Shown: positions 23,532 to 34,864 of the stretch, one piece after another | Layout of the letters: the number at the start of each line of letters is the position of its first letter | How positions within the stretch are numbered: position 1 is the first letter of the stretch | Source: Ornithinicoccus hortensis | Lineage (GTDB): Bacteria; Actinomycetota; Actinomycetes; Actinomycetales; Dermatophilaceae | DNA length: 64,000 nt | Reading direction: 5' to 3' | Assembly: GCF_006716185.1 (NCBI RefSeq) | Contig: NZ_VFOP01000001.1 | Span: forward strand, 2,728,001 to 2,792,000 | The notes under the pieces: generated by a model | What the model saw: only the letters and a program-made list of their open reading frames with translations | Database searches by the model: none | Told to the model about the DNA's origin: nothing | Program-made: the position numbers and the translations under genes

Positions 23532-26285
23532 GTGGAACCCCCGGATCGTTGGCCCTTCCATGCCCGGGAGGGCGAAGTGGAGCAGGTCGTGCAGCTGCTG
23601 GACCCCGGGACCCCGCAGGTCCCGGCGGACGGCCGGCCTGAAGGGACCGGCGGCGCCGTGCTGGCCGGGCCCACCGGAGTGGGCAAGACCCGGCTGCTGC
23701 GCGAGGTGCTGGCCGTCCTGGAGGGGCGCGGGCGCCGGGTCCACCTCAGCGTCGCGACCCGGTCGGCGGTGGAGATCCCGTACGGCTCCCTCGCCGGGCT
23801 GGTGCCGGACCGGGCACCGACCGACCACCAGGACTCCGACTCCTGGCACGCCGCGGTGGCCGCCAGGCTGACCGAGGGACGGGACGGCGCAGCCCCCGTG
23901 GTCCTCGCCGTGGACGACGCCCACCTGCTCGACCCCGGGGGCGCCGCCCTGCTGCTCCACCTCTGCGTCAGCGGCGCGGCCACGGTGCTGGTCACCGTGC
24001 GCCACGGTGAGCCCGCACCCGACGCGATCACCGCCCTGTGGCGGGACGGGCTGGCGCACCGGATCGACCTGCAGCCCTTCTCACCGGCGCAGACCGAGTC
24101 GTTCATCGACGCCCTGCTCGAGGGCCCGGTCGCGCGGCGCACCCGGCAGCGTCTGGCCGCGGTGAGCGGTGGCAACGTGCTGTTCGCGGGCGAACTGGTC
24201 CGCGGGGCGGTCGAGTCCGGGACGATGCGGCAGGTCGACGGGGTGTGGACCTGGGACGGCGCACTCGTCCTGGCGCCCCGCCTGGTGGACGCCGTCGACC
24301 AGCGGCTCGGCGCCCTGGGGTCCGCCGAGCGGGAGGCGCTGGCCCTGGTCGCGATGGGTGAACCGTTGCCCCTGGGCCTGGCCGAGCGCGCCCTGGACCC
24401 CGCTGCCGTGCATACCCTGGAGGCCGCCGGTCTGGTCGCGGTCGCCGGGGCGGCCGAGGGTGCGCCGGGGCTGCGGGTGTCCCACCCGCTCTACGGCGAG
24501 CTCGCCCTGGCGGGGGTCGGGACATTGCAGGAGCGGCGGTTGCGCCGCCTCCTGGTCGAGGACCTGCAGGCCGCCGGCGGGCACCGCAGCGGACTGGACA
24601 CGGTGCGCCTGGCGCGGTGGCAGCTGGCCCTGGGCGACCCGGTCCCGGTGGACCTGCTGCGGGAGGCCGCGGCCCTGGCCAACCGGTTCTTCGACCACCC
24701 CCTGGCGGAACGACTGGCCAGGGCGGCTCTGCGGGTCGAGCCACGCTCCGCCAGTGCCGGGATCGAGCTCGCCGCCGCCCTCAACGGACAGAACTCCTAC
24801 GCCGCGGCCGAGGAGGTGCTCGCCGCCCTCGAGCCGGACGTCCTGGCCGACGGGTCGGCACAACTGCACCAGCACTACCTGGACACCCGGCACACGTCCC
24901 TGCTCCTGGGGCTGGGCCGGATCGAGCAGGCCCGGGACATGTTGCGCCGCGCCGACGCCGCCCGCCCCGCCGCACCCGGCACCGGGATCAGGCCGACGGA
25001 GTCGCTCGTCGCCGTCTACTCGGGGGCGATCGCCCTCTCCCAGGGCCACCTGGCCGAGACGCTCCGGCTCATCGGGCCGGTGCTCGGGGCGGACCCCGAC
25101 CGGGTCCCGGCGCTGGCCCGGCTGATGGCGCTGGAGCAGGCCGGGGAGGCCCTGATCTACCGGGCCGAGTTCGACCGGGCCCGGCGGGCGCATGCGCAGC
25201 TGCGGGACCTGGCCGACCACGAACCGGCCCTGGCCGCCCGGGGACTGGCCAACGCGATGCTGCAGGAGGTGCTCGCCCGGGCGTCCGAGGGGGCCGCCGG
25301 TGCCGCCCTGGAGCTCTCGCTGCACCTCCAGGAACAGCTGGGCTCCGTGCCGGACCCGGCGGTCACCAGCCTGGCCACGATGGTCCTGGGCGCCTGTCAG
25401 CTACGGTGCGGGCTGGTGGCCTCGGCGGTCCCCACCCTGGTCGAGGCGGTGCACGCCTACGGACGGAACGACCACGGGGGGCAGCTCTCCTGGGCCCTGG
25501 CGCTCCTCGCCCAGGCGCAGGCACTCTCCGGCGACGGGTCCGCCGCCCGGCTGTCCCTGGCCCGGGCCGAGGCCACCCAGCTCCCCCAGGTCCCGGCACG
25601 GCACGAGGTCGACCTGGTCACCGCCCGCGCCCTGGTCCACTGGGTCCACGGGAGGACCACCGAGGCCATCGCCGTCGCCCGGGCCGGCATGCCCGACTTC
25701 CCGGAGATGCTCGTCCACCGGGCCCGGCTGGTGCACCTGGCCGCCCTGCTCGGGGCGCCTCCCCGCAGCGTCCTCCCGGACCTGGAGGCGCTGGAGGCCC
25801 TGGCCCCCGGGGGCGGCGGCGGGGACGGACCGATCCACCTGACCGTCTCCCACGTCAGGGCGCTGGCCGAAGGCGATGGTCCCGCCCTGGAGGAGGTCGC
25901 CGACCACTTCACCGGGCTGGGTGCGCACCTGCTGGCGGCCGAGGCGGCCGGGCACGCCGCGGTCGCCTACCGCCGGGCCAGGCTGCCCGCCGCGGCGGAA
26001 CGCGCAGCGGCCCGCAGCAGGGTGCTCGCCGCCCGCTGCGAGGGCGCCCGGTCCCCCGCCCTCGAGGTGGCGCCCGCCCTCGCGCACCTGACCGCCCGGG
26101 AGGCCGAGGTGACCCGGCTCGCCGCCCGCGGCCTGAGCAACGCGGCGATCGCGGCCGAACTGACGCTGTCGGTGCGCACCGTGGAGTCCCACCTCTACCA
26201 GGTGTTCGGCAAGCTCGGGGTGACCCACCGTAGTCAGCTCGCGGGCCTGGTGGGGACCTCCGAGCTCGAGAGTCCGCTCCCCTGA
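23532..26285 (+). CDS. LAL-type LuxR family transcriptional regulator with AAA ATPase domain
   Basis: 917 aa. Walker A GPTGVGKT (residues about 46-53) and Walker B VVLAVDDAHLLD define the STAND/AAA ATPase; a long helical repeat region follows (about 300-830), and the C-terminus is a LuxR HTH (LTAREAEVTRLAARGLSNAA and LTLSVRTVESHLYQVFGKLG). Large ATP-binding LuxR proteins usually act as activators that assemble on ligand and ATP binding. GTG at 23532 is my choice because the homologous part begins there; ATGs at 23376 and 23400 are possible and ribosome sites are weak for all. It is divergent from the siderophore operon, but regulation of that operon is not demonstrated. Confidence 0.85.
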   Translation: MEPPDRWPFHAREGEVEQVVQLLDPGTPQVPADGRPEGTGGAVLAGPTGVGKTRLLREVLAVLEGRGRRVHLSVATRSAVEIPYGSLAGLVPDRAPTDHQDSDSWHAAVAARLTEGRDGAAPVVLAVDDAHLLDPGGAALLLHLCVSGAATVLVTVRHGEPAPDAITALWRDGLAHRIDLQPFSPAQTESFIDALLEGPVARRTRQRLAAVSGGNVLFAGELVRGAVESGTMRQVDGVWTWDGALVLAPRLVDAVDQRLGALGSAEREALALVAMGEPLPLGLAERALDPAAVHTLEAAGLVAVAGAAEGAPGLRVSHPLYGELALAGVGTLQERRLRRLLVEDLQAAGGHRSGLDTVRLARWQLALGDPVPVDLLREAAALANRFFDHPLAERLARAALRVEPRSASAGIELAAALNGQNSYAAAEEVLAALEPDVLADGSAQLHQHYLDTRHTSLLLGLGRIEQARDMLRRADAARPAAPGTGIRPTESLVAVYSGAIALSQGHLAETLRLIGPVLGADPDRVPALARLMALEQAGEALIYRAEFDRARRAHAQLRDLADHEPALAARGLANAMLQEVLARASEGAAGAALELSLHLQEQLGSVPDPAVTSLATMVLGACQLRCGLVASAVPTLVEAVHAYGRNDHGGQLSWALALLAQAQALSGDGSAARLSLARAEATQLPQVPARHEVDLVTARALVHWVHGRTTEAIAVARAGMPDFPEMLVHRARLVHLAALLGAPPRSVLPDLEALEALAPGGGGGDGPIHLTVSHVRALAEGDGPALEEVADHFTGLGAHLLAAEAAGHAAVAYRRARLPAAAERAAARSRVLAARCEGARSPALEVAPALAHLTAREAEVTRLAARGLSNAAIAAELTLSVRTVESHLYQVFGKLGVTHRSQLAGLVGTSELESPLP

Positions 26286-26304
26286 GCGACCTCCCGGGGC
26301 CAGT

Positions 26305-26403
26305 TCAGTAGTCGGCTACTGAGGTGTGAGATCCGTTCGCGCCCTAGCGTTCTCAGTGGGTACTCCCCGCGGCTCCCGTCCGACCCTGATCCGTGGCCGG
26401 TGA
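26305..26403 (+). promoter_or_regulatory. Activator-site-like inverted repeat, -10 box and 15-codon frame
   Basis: After the LAL gene there is no gene on this strand for over 3 kb, yet a 7-bp inverted repeat TCAGTAG-TCGG-CTACTGA (26305-26322) sits about 43 bases before the start point predicted from TAGCGT (26345-26350), the usual distance for a LuxR-type activator. Five bases after the box a GTG opens a 15-codon frame (MGTPRGSRPTLIRGR) ending at 26403. It may drive a short RNA or micropeptide, or be a remnant. Confidence 0.3.
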
Positions 26404-26460
26404 CACTCAGGACGGGGGCCGTTCCGTGCCCCCCGGCATACCACTGGGCCGGGACAACGG

Positions 26461-26498
26461 CAGGGCCCCCGCACCAGACGTCCGGTGCGGGGGCCCTG
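26461..26498. terminator. Strong hairpin terminator downstream of acnA
   Basis: CAGGGCCCCCGCACC and GGTGCGGGGGCCCTG pair perfectly over 15 bp around an 8-base loop, 12 bases after the acnA stop codon. It is the strongest hairpin in the window and would also stop any rightward transcript from the LAL side. Confidence 0.8.
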
Positions 26499-26509
26499 TG
26501 CGGTCTGGG

Positions 26510-29332
<2,823 letters not shown>

Positions 29333-29351
29333 GGTGGGGCTCCTTCCCAGA

Positions 29352-29392
29352 TATCTTGACGTCAAGATACATGATCTCACACATTGACCCAA
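29352..29392 (-). promoter_or_regulatory. acnA promoter with an 18-bp palindrome
   Basis: The minus strand has TTGGGT (29392-29387), a 17-base spacer and TATCTT (29369-29364). The -10 and start region lie inside the perfect palindrome TATCTTGACGTCAAGATA (29352-29369). A dimeric repressor bound there would block transcription. It does not resemble the AcnR site described in Corynebacterium, and I do not know its regulator. Confidence 0.65.
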
Positions 29393-29457
29393 GTCTCCCG
29401 CACCCGGCAGGAACCCGCTAGCGAGCCTCGCCTGAGCTGTCCGACAGCCGTATGCCG

Positions 29458-30711
29458 TCAGCCGGCCGGGACGAGCAGGGCGATGCACTCCATGTGGTGG
29501 GTCATCGGGAAGGCGTCGAAGACGCGCAGGTCCACCAGGTCCAGCCCGGCGTCGCGGGCATACCCGACGTCCCGGGCCAGCGCCGCGGGGTCGCACGCGA
29601 CGTAGGCGACGGCCCGCGGGCCCAGCCGCGCCACGTCCCGGACCACGGCCTTCCCGGCGCCGGAGCGCGGCGGGTCGAGGACCACCAGGTCCGCCCGCTC
29701 GCCCGCGCGCGCCATCCGGCGCACCGCACGGTCCACCCGGTCACGGGTCACCCGCACCCCCGCCCAGGGCGTCAGGTTGTCCCGCGCGTGCTCCACGGCG
29801 AGCCGGTCCCCCTCGACGGCATGCACCCGGCCGGAGTCCCCGACGGCGTCGGCCAGGGCCGCGGCGAACAGGCCGACCCCGGCATACAGGTCCAGCGCGC
29901 GCTCCCCCGGGCGGGGGTCCAGCCAGCCGAGCACCGTGCGGAGGAAGGTCTCCGGCGCCCCCGGGTGGACCTGCCAGAAGCCCCGCGCCGCCACCCCGAA
30001 CTCGAACTCGCCGGTGCCCGTCGGGGTCGGGACCCGCTCGAGCACCAGCGGCGCCCGCTCGGTCCCGCCCGGGACCGGCACCAACACCGGCTCGCCGCCC
30101 GAGGGCGCGATCACGTCGACGGCACGCTGCCCCGGGAAGCGCCGCCGCAGCACGCCGGTGCCGACCACGGCGTCCCGGGCGATCATGCAGTCCTCCACCG
30201 GGATGACCTCGTGCGAGCGGTGCCCGCGCAGCCCGGGGCGCCCGGTCCCGTCGACGGCGAACTCCACCCGCGTCCGCCAGCGCAGGCCGGCCTCGTCGCC
30301 GGGGACGGGTTCGACGACCACGTCGCGGCCCAGCGCCGCGGGCAGGTCGATGCCGGCCAGCCGGTCGAACTGCTCCAGCACCACCGCCCGCTTGAGCTCG
30401 CGCTGGGTGGCCAGGTCGGCGTGCTGCCAGTCGCACCCACCGCAGCGGGCGGGCCCGGCATATGGACAGGGCGGCTCGACCCGCCCGGCCGCGGGCTCGA
30501 GCACCTCCACGGCGTCGGCCCGCAGGAACCGGCCGCCGGGGCCCTCGCCGGTCACCCGGGCCCGCACCCGCTCTCCCGGCAGCGTGTGCCGGACGAAGAG
30601 CACCCGCCCCTCGTGCCGCGCGACGCAGTGTCCGCCGTGGGCCACCGTCTCGACGGTGACCTCCAGGACGCTGCCGACCGGCAGTTCCTCGGTGGTGGTG
30701 GGGTGGCTCAC
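29458..30711 (-). CDS. TRAM-domain RNA (uracil-5-)-methyltransferase family protein
   Basis: 417 aa, homologous in position to M. tuberculosis Rv2689c. N-terminal TRAM RNA-binding domain (about 10-70), Cys cluster [12 protein letters not shown] (likely Fe-S ligands as in RumA/RlmD), SAM-binding [25 protein letters not shown], catalytic Cys in [12 protein letters not shown] and the end motif [13 protein letters not shown]. It should form 5-methyluridine in rRNA or tRNA; which nucleotide is not evident. GTG start seven bases after a TAGCGT box whose first three bases are the kimA-like stop codon, so it can be leaderless or read through from the permease gene. Confidence 0.85.
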   Translation of the reverse strand: MSHPTTTEELPVGSVLEVTVETVAHGGHCVARHEGRVLFVRHTLPGERVRARVTGEGPGGRFLRADAVEVLEPAAGRVEPPCPYAGPARCGGCDWQHADLATQRELKRAVVLEQFDRLAGIDLPAALGRDVVVEPVPGDEAGLRWRTRVEFAVDGTGRPGLRGHRSHEVIPVEDCMIARDAVVGTGVLRRRFPGQRAVDVIAPSGGEPVLVPVPGGTERAPLVLERVPTPTGTGEFEFGVAARGFWQVHPGAPETFLRTVLGWLDPRPGERALDLYAGVGLFAAALADAVGDSGRVHAVEGDRLAVEHARDNLTPWAGVRVTRDRVDRAVRRMARAGERADLVVLDPPRSGAGKAVVRDVARLGPRAVAYVACDPAALARDVGYARDAGLDLVDLRVFDAFPMTHHMECIALLVPAG

Positions 30712-30718
30712 CCGGGCG

Positions 30719-30724
30719 ACGCTA
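30719..30724 (-). promoter_or_regulatory. -10 box, leaderless type, built on a stop codon
   Basis: TAGCGT on the minus strand, seven bases before the GTG at 30711. Its TAG is also the stop codon of the upstream permease gene. Confidence 0.4.
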
Positions 30725-32698
30725 CCGCCTCCCGGCCCCCGCGCCTTGCGCGGTGGCCTGTCCCTGCCAGGGGACGGTCACCAGCATCACCCCGGGGGTG
30801 CGCAACAGCTCCCGCCGCAGCCGCTCCTCGGCGCGGTCGCGGACCCAGCGGACCCACCAGCGCTCCGAGACGTACTCGGCGACGTAGACCACCACGACCT
30901 CCCGCGGCCGGTCACGGTGCAGCCGGCGCACGTAGTCGATCACCGGCCGGACCGACTCCCGGTAGGGGGACTCCAGCGTCCGCAGGGTGACCGGCAGGCC
31001 GCGCCGGGCCCACTCCCGCTGCAGCTCCAGGGTCCGTTCGGGCAGCACGTCGGTGGTGACCGCCTCGAGCTCCTGCGGACGGCTGGCCCGGGCGTAGGCC
31101 AGCGCCCGCATGGTGGCCCGGTCCAGCTGGGGCACGTAGACCAGCGCGTAGACCCGGGAGGGGACGATCTGGCTGGCGTCGCTGCCCTCCGGCGGCAGGG
31201 CCAGGTCCTTGTCCACGGACCGGTGGTAGTTGTAGACCATCGTCATCACCATCCAGAGCAGGCCGATGCCGAGCAGGGCGACCCCTGCGCCGTGCACGAA
31301 CCGGGTGAGCACCACGACCGTGAGCACGGTCAGGGCGCAGGTGGCGCCGGCGAGATTGATCGCCCGGCTGCGGATCATCGCGCGGCGGTTGTGCAGGCTG
31401 AGCTCCGTGCGCAGGTGCCGGTTCCAGTGCCGGACCATGCCGAGCTGGCTCAGCGTGAAGGAGACGAACACTCCCACCACGTACATGTGGATCAGGTCGG
31501 TCACCGTGGCCCGGTAGAGCAGCACCAGGGCCAGCGCGGCGGCGGACAGGAGCAGGATCCCGTTGGAGAAGGCCAGCCGGCGCCCGCGGCTGACCAGGTC
31601 GGTCGGCAGGAACCGGTCCCGGGCCAGCCGGGAGGCCAGCACCGGGAACCCGTTGTATGCCGTGTTGGCGGCGACCACGAGCATCACGCCGGTGCAGATG
31701 GAGACCAGCAGCAGGCCCAGGCTGTCGGCGCCGAAGACGGTGGTGGACAGCTGGCCCAGCACGGTGTCCTGCACCAGGTCGTCGGGGACCGGCACGCCGT
31801 CCAGGCGCAGCTGCTCCTGGGGGTTCTGCGCGATCTGGATCCCGGTCGCCCGGGTCAGCACGATCACCGAGAGCAGGATGGTGATCGACAGGGCCGCCAT
31901 CATCACCAGGATCGAGGCGGCGTTCCTGCTGCGGGGCTTGCGCAACGCGGGCACGCCGTTGGCGACGCCCTGCACGCCGGTCAGCGCGACCGTGCCGGAG
32001 GAGAACGCCCGCAGCAGGAGCAGCCCCAGGCCGAACGCGGTGAGCGCCTCGTAGCCGTCCGCCGGCACCAGCTCGTAGGCGGCCGAGGCCGCCTTGTGCA
32101 GCGACCCGGTCGCCCACTGGTAGAAGCCCACGCCGATCAGCGCCGCCATGGCCGCCAGGAAGGCGTAGACGGGCACGGCGAGCGCCCTGCCGGACTCGCG
32201 GACCCCGCGCAGGTTGCTGAGGGCCAGCACGCCGATCAGGACGGCCGCGGCCACCGGCTCGAAGCCGCGCAGGAAGCCCAGCGCCGAGGCGGCGTTCTGC
32301 ACCCCCGCCGAGACCGACACCGCCACGGTCAGCACGTAGTCGACCATCAGGGCGGCGCCCACCCCCAGGCCGGCGCGGGGCCCGAGGTTGGTCGAGGCCA
32401 CCTCGTAGTCGCCTCCCCCGCCGGGGTAGGCGTACACCGTCTGCCGGTAGGAGGCGATGATCAGCATCATCACCACGCAGACGGCGACGGTGACGCTCCA
32501 GGAGTGGGTCAGCGCGGTCACGCCACCGGCCAGCGCCAGGGTGACCACGATCTCGTCGGGTGCGTAGGCCACCGAGGACAGCGCGTCGCTGGCGAACACC
32601 GGCAGCCCGAGGCGCCGCGGCAGCAGCTCCTCGTGGAGACGGTCGGTGCGCAGCGCCCGCCCCACGAGGACGCGCTTGACCAACCGACCGGACTCCAT
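30722..32698 (-). CDS. KimA-like APC-superfamily potassium transporter
   Basis: 658 aa with about 12 transmembrane segments and a cytosolic C-terminal domain of about 160 residues. It corresponds to M. tuberculosis Rv2690c, usually annotated only as an amino-acid permease. From memory it aligns throughout with Bacillus subtilis KimA, a c-di-AMP-controlled K+/H+ symporter: ASDALSSVAY (Asp38, Tyr45), YRQTVYAYPGGGGDY, VDYVLTVAVSVSAG (Asp120, Tyr121, Thr124), LLRAFSSGTVALTGV, GFPVLASRLARDRFLP and VGVFVSFTLSQLGM. Asp38, Tyr45, Asp120, Tyr121 and Thr124 match the positions reported to line the K+ site of KimA. The two TrkA-type genes are divergent across 64 bp, supporting K+ rather than amino-acid transport. 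TAGACT lies seven bases before the ATG. Confidence 0.75.
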   Translation of the reverse strand: MESGRLVKRVLVGRALRTDRLHEELLPRRLGLPVFASDALSSVAYAPDEIVVTLALAGGVTALTHSWSVTVAVCVVMMLIIASYRQTVYAYPGGGGDYEVASTNLGPRAGLGVGAALMVDYVLTVAVSVSAGVQNAASALGFLRGFEPVAAAVLIGVLALSNLRGVRESGRALAVPVYAFLAAMAALIGVGFYQWATGSLHKAASAAYELVPADGYEALTAFGLGLLLLRAFSSGTVALTGVQGVANGVPALRKPRSRNAASILVMMAALSITILLSVIVLTRATGIQIAQNPQEQLRLDGVPVPDDLVQDTVLGQLSTTVFGADSLGLLLVSICTGVMLVVAANTAYNGFPVLASRLARDRFLPTDLVSRGRRLAFSNGILLLSAAALALVLLYRATVTDLIHMYVVGVFVSFTLSQLGMVRHWNRHLRTELSLHNRRAMIRSRAINLAGATCALTVLTVVVLTRFVHGAGVALLGIGLLWMVMTMVYNYHRSVDKDLALPPEGSDASQIVPSRVYALVYVPQLDRATMRALAYARASRPQELEAVTTDVLPERTLELQREWARRGLPVTLRTLESPYRESVRPVIDYVRRLHRDRPREVVVVYVAEYVSERWWVRWVRDRAEERLRRELLRTPGVMLVTVPWQGQATAQGAGAGRR

Positions 32699-32705
32699 GG
32701 TGGCG

Positions 32706-32755
32706 AGTCTAGGGACGTCCGGGTGCCACGGCAGGACGCCGGAGCGGGGTAGCGT
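32706..32755. promoter_or_regulatory. Divergent leaderless promoters for permease and TrkA genes
   Basis: Leftward TAGACT (32711-32706) and rightward TAGCGT (32750-32755) each lie exactly seven bases from their start codons (32698 and 32763) within a 64-bp intergenic region. Neither gene has a ribosome-binding site. Shared control of both directions is plausible. Confidence 0.55.
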
Positions 32756-32762
32756 CAGACCC

Positions 32763-33425
32763 GTGCACTTCGTGATCATGGGCTGCGGCCGCGTCGGCGC
32801 CACGCTGGCGCACAGTCTGGAGCGCCGCGGGCACGCCGTGGCCATGATCGACCAGGACCCCGCGGCCTTCGCCCGCTTGGGCAAGGACTTCCAGGGGCAG
32901 CGGGTCCGGGGGGTCGGTTTCGACCGCGAGGTGATGAAGGCGGCCGGGATCGGGTCGGCGTATGCCTTCGCCGCCGTCAGCAGCGGCGACAACTCCAACA
33001 TCATCGCCGCCCGGGTGGCCCGGGAGACCTTCGGCGTGCAGCGGGTGGTCGCCCGCATCTACGACCCCGCCCGGGCGGAGATCTACCAGCGCCTCGGCAT
33101 CCCCACCGTGGCGACCGTGCGCTGGGCCGCGGACCAGACGCTGCACCACCTGCTGCCCTCCGGGGCGACGCCCGACTACTTCGAGCCCAGCGGCCGGCTG
33201 GCCCTGGCCGGGGTGCACCTCAACCCTGGGTGGATCGGGCGGCGGCTGACCGAGGTGGAGGAGTTCAGCGGCACCCGGGTCGGCTTCGTCACCCGGCTCG
33301 GTGACGCGCTGCTGCCCACACCGGGCACCGTCTACCAGGACGGCGACGAGGTGCACCTGATCGCCGACCGGTACACCCTGCCCCAGGTGGTGCACCGCCT
33401 CGAGCAGACGCCGCCTGAGGAGTGA
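32763..33425 (+). CDS. TrkA family potassium uptake protein (CeoB-like)
   Basis: 220 aa. RCK_N Rossmann domain with MGCGRVGATLAHSLERRGH (nucleotide loop) and acidic strand end MIDQD, then RCK_C (about 135-215, with GTRVGFVTRLGDALLPTPGT and GDEVHLIADR). Such cytosolic proteins bind NAD(H), ATP or c-di-AMP and gate K+ transporters. Ortholog by order of Rv2691 (ceoB). The second TrkA gene starts 13 bases later. No TrkH/KtrB membrane subunit is present in the window; the divergent KimA-like permease is the only candidate partner here. Confidence 0.85.
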   Translation: MHFVIMGCGRVGATLAHSLERRGHAVAMIDQDPAAFARLGKDFQGQRVRGVGFDREVMKAAGIGSAYAFAAVSSGDNSNIIAARVARETFGVQRVVARIYDPARAEIYQRLGIPTVATVRWAADQTLHHLLPSGATPDYFEPSGRLALAGVHLNPGWIGRRLTEVEEFSGTRVGFVTRLGDALLPTPGTVYQDGDEVHLIADRYTLPQVVHRLEQTPPEE

Positions 33426-33438
33426 GGGAGGGTATGCC

Positions 33439-34131
33439 GTGAAGATCGTCGTCGTCGGCGCGGGCAGCGTGGGCCGGTCCATCGCCCGGGAGCTGATCAA
33501 CAACGGGCACGACGTGCTCATCATCGACCGGGACGCCGACCAGGCCCGGGTGTCCCAGCTGCCGGCGGCCGAGTGGGTGATCGCCGACGCCTGTGAGATC
33601 AGCACCCTCGAGCAGGTGCACCTGGCCGACTACGACCACGTGGTGTGCTCCTCCGGGGACGACAAGGTCAACCTCGTGGTCTCCTTCCTGGCCCGCACCG
33701 AGTTCGCCGTCCCCCGCACCGTGGCGCGGGTGAACAACCCGCGCAACGAGTGGCTGTTCAACGAGTCGTGGGGGGTCGACGTCGCCGTGTCCACCCCGCG
33801 GCTGATGACCGCCCTCGTCGAGGAGGCCGTGGTCGTCGGCGACGTCGTGTCGCTGTTCGAGTTCCAGCAGGGGAACATCCAGATGGTCGAGCTCACGCTG
33901 CCGCCCACGAGCCCCTTCGTCGGCACCCGGGTCGGTGACATCCCGCTGCCCGCCGACACCCTGATGACGGCCGTACTCCGCGACGGGCGCCCGATCGTCC
34001 CGAGTCCCGACGAGGCGGTCGAGGCCGGTGACGAGTTGCTGTTCCTCTGCCCGCCCGAGGCCCAGCACCAGCTGGCGACCACGTTGAACCCCGACTCCCG
34101 TCCGCGGGAGGTCCGCGAGGACGACGACTGA
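33439..34131 (+). CDS. TrkA family potassium uptake protein (CeoC-like)
   Basis: 230 aa. Opens with KIVVVGAGSVGRSIARELIN, a complete Rossmann nucleotide-binding loop, then the RCK_C domain (GTRVGDIPLPADTLMTAVLR, AGDELLFLCPPEAQHQL). It pairs with the preceding CeoB-like protein, as Rv2692 pairs with Rv2691. GTG start behind GAGGGA. The family forms octameric gating rings, so a mixed CeoB/CeoC ring is likely but inferred. Confidence 0.85.
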   Translation: MKIVVVGAGSVGRSIARELINNGHDVLIIDRDADQARVSQLPAAEWVIADACEISTLEQVHLADYDHVVCSSGDDKVNLVVSFLARTEFAVPRTVARVNNPRNEWLFNESWGVDVAVSTPRLMTALVEEAVVVGDVVSLFEFQQGNIQMVELTLPPTSPFVGTRVGDIPLPADTLMTAVLRDGRPIVPSPDEAVEAGDELLFLCPPEAQHQLATTLNPDSRPREVREDDD

Positions 34132-34142
34132 CCGACCGGCCT

Positions 34143-34173
34143 CACCCAACGGGTGGGGACCCGCTGGTGCGGG
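34143..34173. terminator. Two small hairpins between convergent genes
   Basis: CACCC-AAC-GGGTG (34143-34155) and CCCGC-TGGT-GCGGG (34160-34173) lie between the CeoC-like stop and the DUF3159 stop and could terminate both transcripts. Confidence 0.4.
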
Positions 34174-34174
34174 C

Positions 34175-34864
34175 TCAGCCGGTGGCGCCCTCCCGGTGCG
34201 GCGTCCGGCCGACCGTGAGGAGCACGCCCATCACCACGACCGCCAGCAGGTAGAGGGGCCAGCCGAGCACCACCTTGGCCACGCCGAGCCAGGCGACCTC
34301 ACCGGCCAGGTACAGCGGCAGCATGATCGCCACCCGCACCACGAACAGACCCACCAGGACCCAGGTGAGCCGGGAGCAGACCCTGACCAGGGCCGAGTCC
34401 TTGCGCCAGCCGGTGGGGTCCTTGGTGTAGTCCGGGTCGCCGACGGCGACCAGGAAGCCCAGCAGCGGCCAGCGCGCCATGATGGACACCAGGGCACCGA
34501 CCCCGTAGGCCGCGGAGGTGAGGATGCCGGGGAGGAAGGCGTCCTCGGCCCGCCCTGAGCGCAGTGCGAAGAAGGCGGCAATCGCGGTGGCGAAGATCGA
34601 GGTGAGGACGAACCGCGGTGACCCCCCGACGGCCAACCGGATGCCGAGCAGGATCAGCGTGATCGCGCCGGCCGCGATCAGGGCCGGCCGGACCTCGCTG
34701 CGGAGCACCCACACGGCGACGAAGGCCACCGTCGGCAGGGCCGTCTCGAGGGAGCCGTACCACCCTCCGAGGGCATCCTTGAGCCGCTTGCGGATGACCG
34801 CCTCGACGGTCTCCTCCGCGGTCGCCCCGCGTTCGGTGGCGTCGGCCGACCCGTGCTCAGACAT
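34175..34864 (-). CDS. DUF3159 family membrane protein
   Basis: 229 aa with about five to six membrane segments, the family hallmarks GGWYGSLETALPTVAFVAVW near residue 34 and the loop DPDYTKDPTGWRKDSALVRV. Equivalent to M. tuberculosis Rv2693c. Function unknown. It overlaps the OB-fold gene by 8 bp and is the last gene of a dut-DUF3710-OB-DUF3159 operon. Confidence 0.85.
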   Translation of the reverse strand: MSEHGSADATERGATAEETVEAVIRKRLKDALGGWYGSLETALPTVAFVAVWVLRSEVRPALIAAGAITLILLGIRLAVGGSPRFVLTSIFATAIAAFFALRSGRAEDAFLPGILTSAAYGVGALVSIMARWPLLGFLVAVGDPDYTKDPTGWRKDSALVRVCSRLTWVLVGLFVVRVAIMLPLYLAGEVAWLGVAKVVLGWPLYLLAVVVMGVLLTVGRTPHREGATG

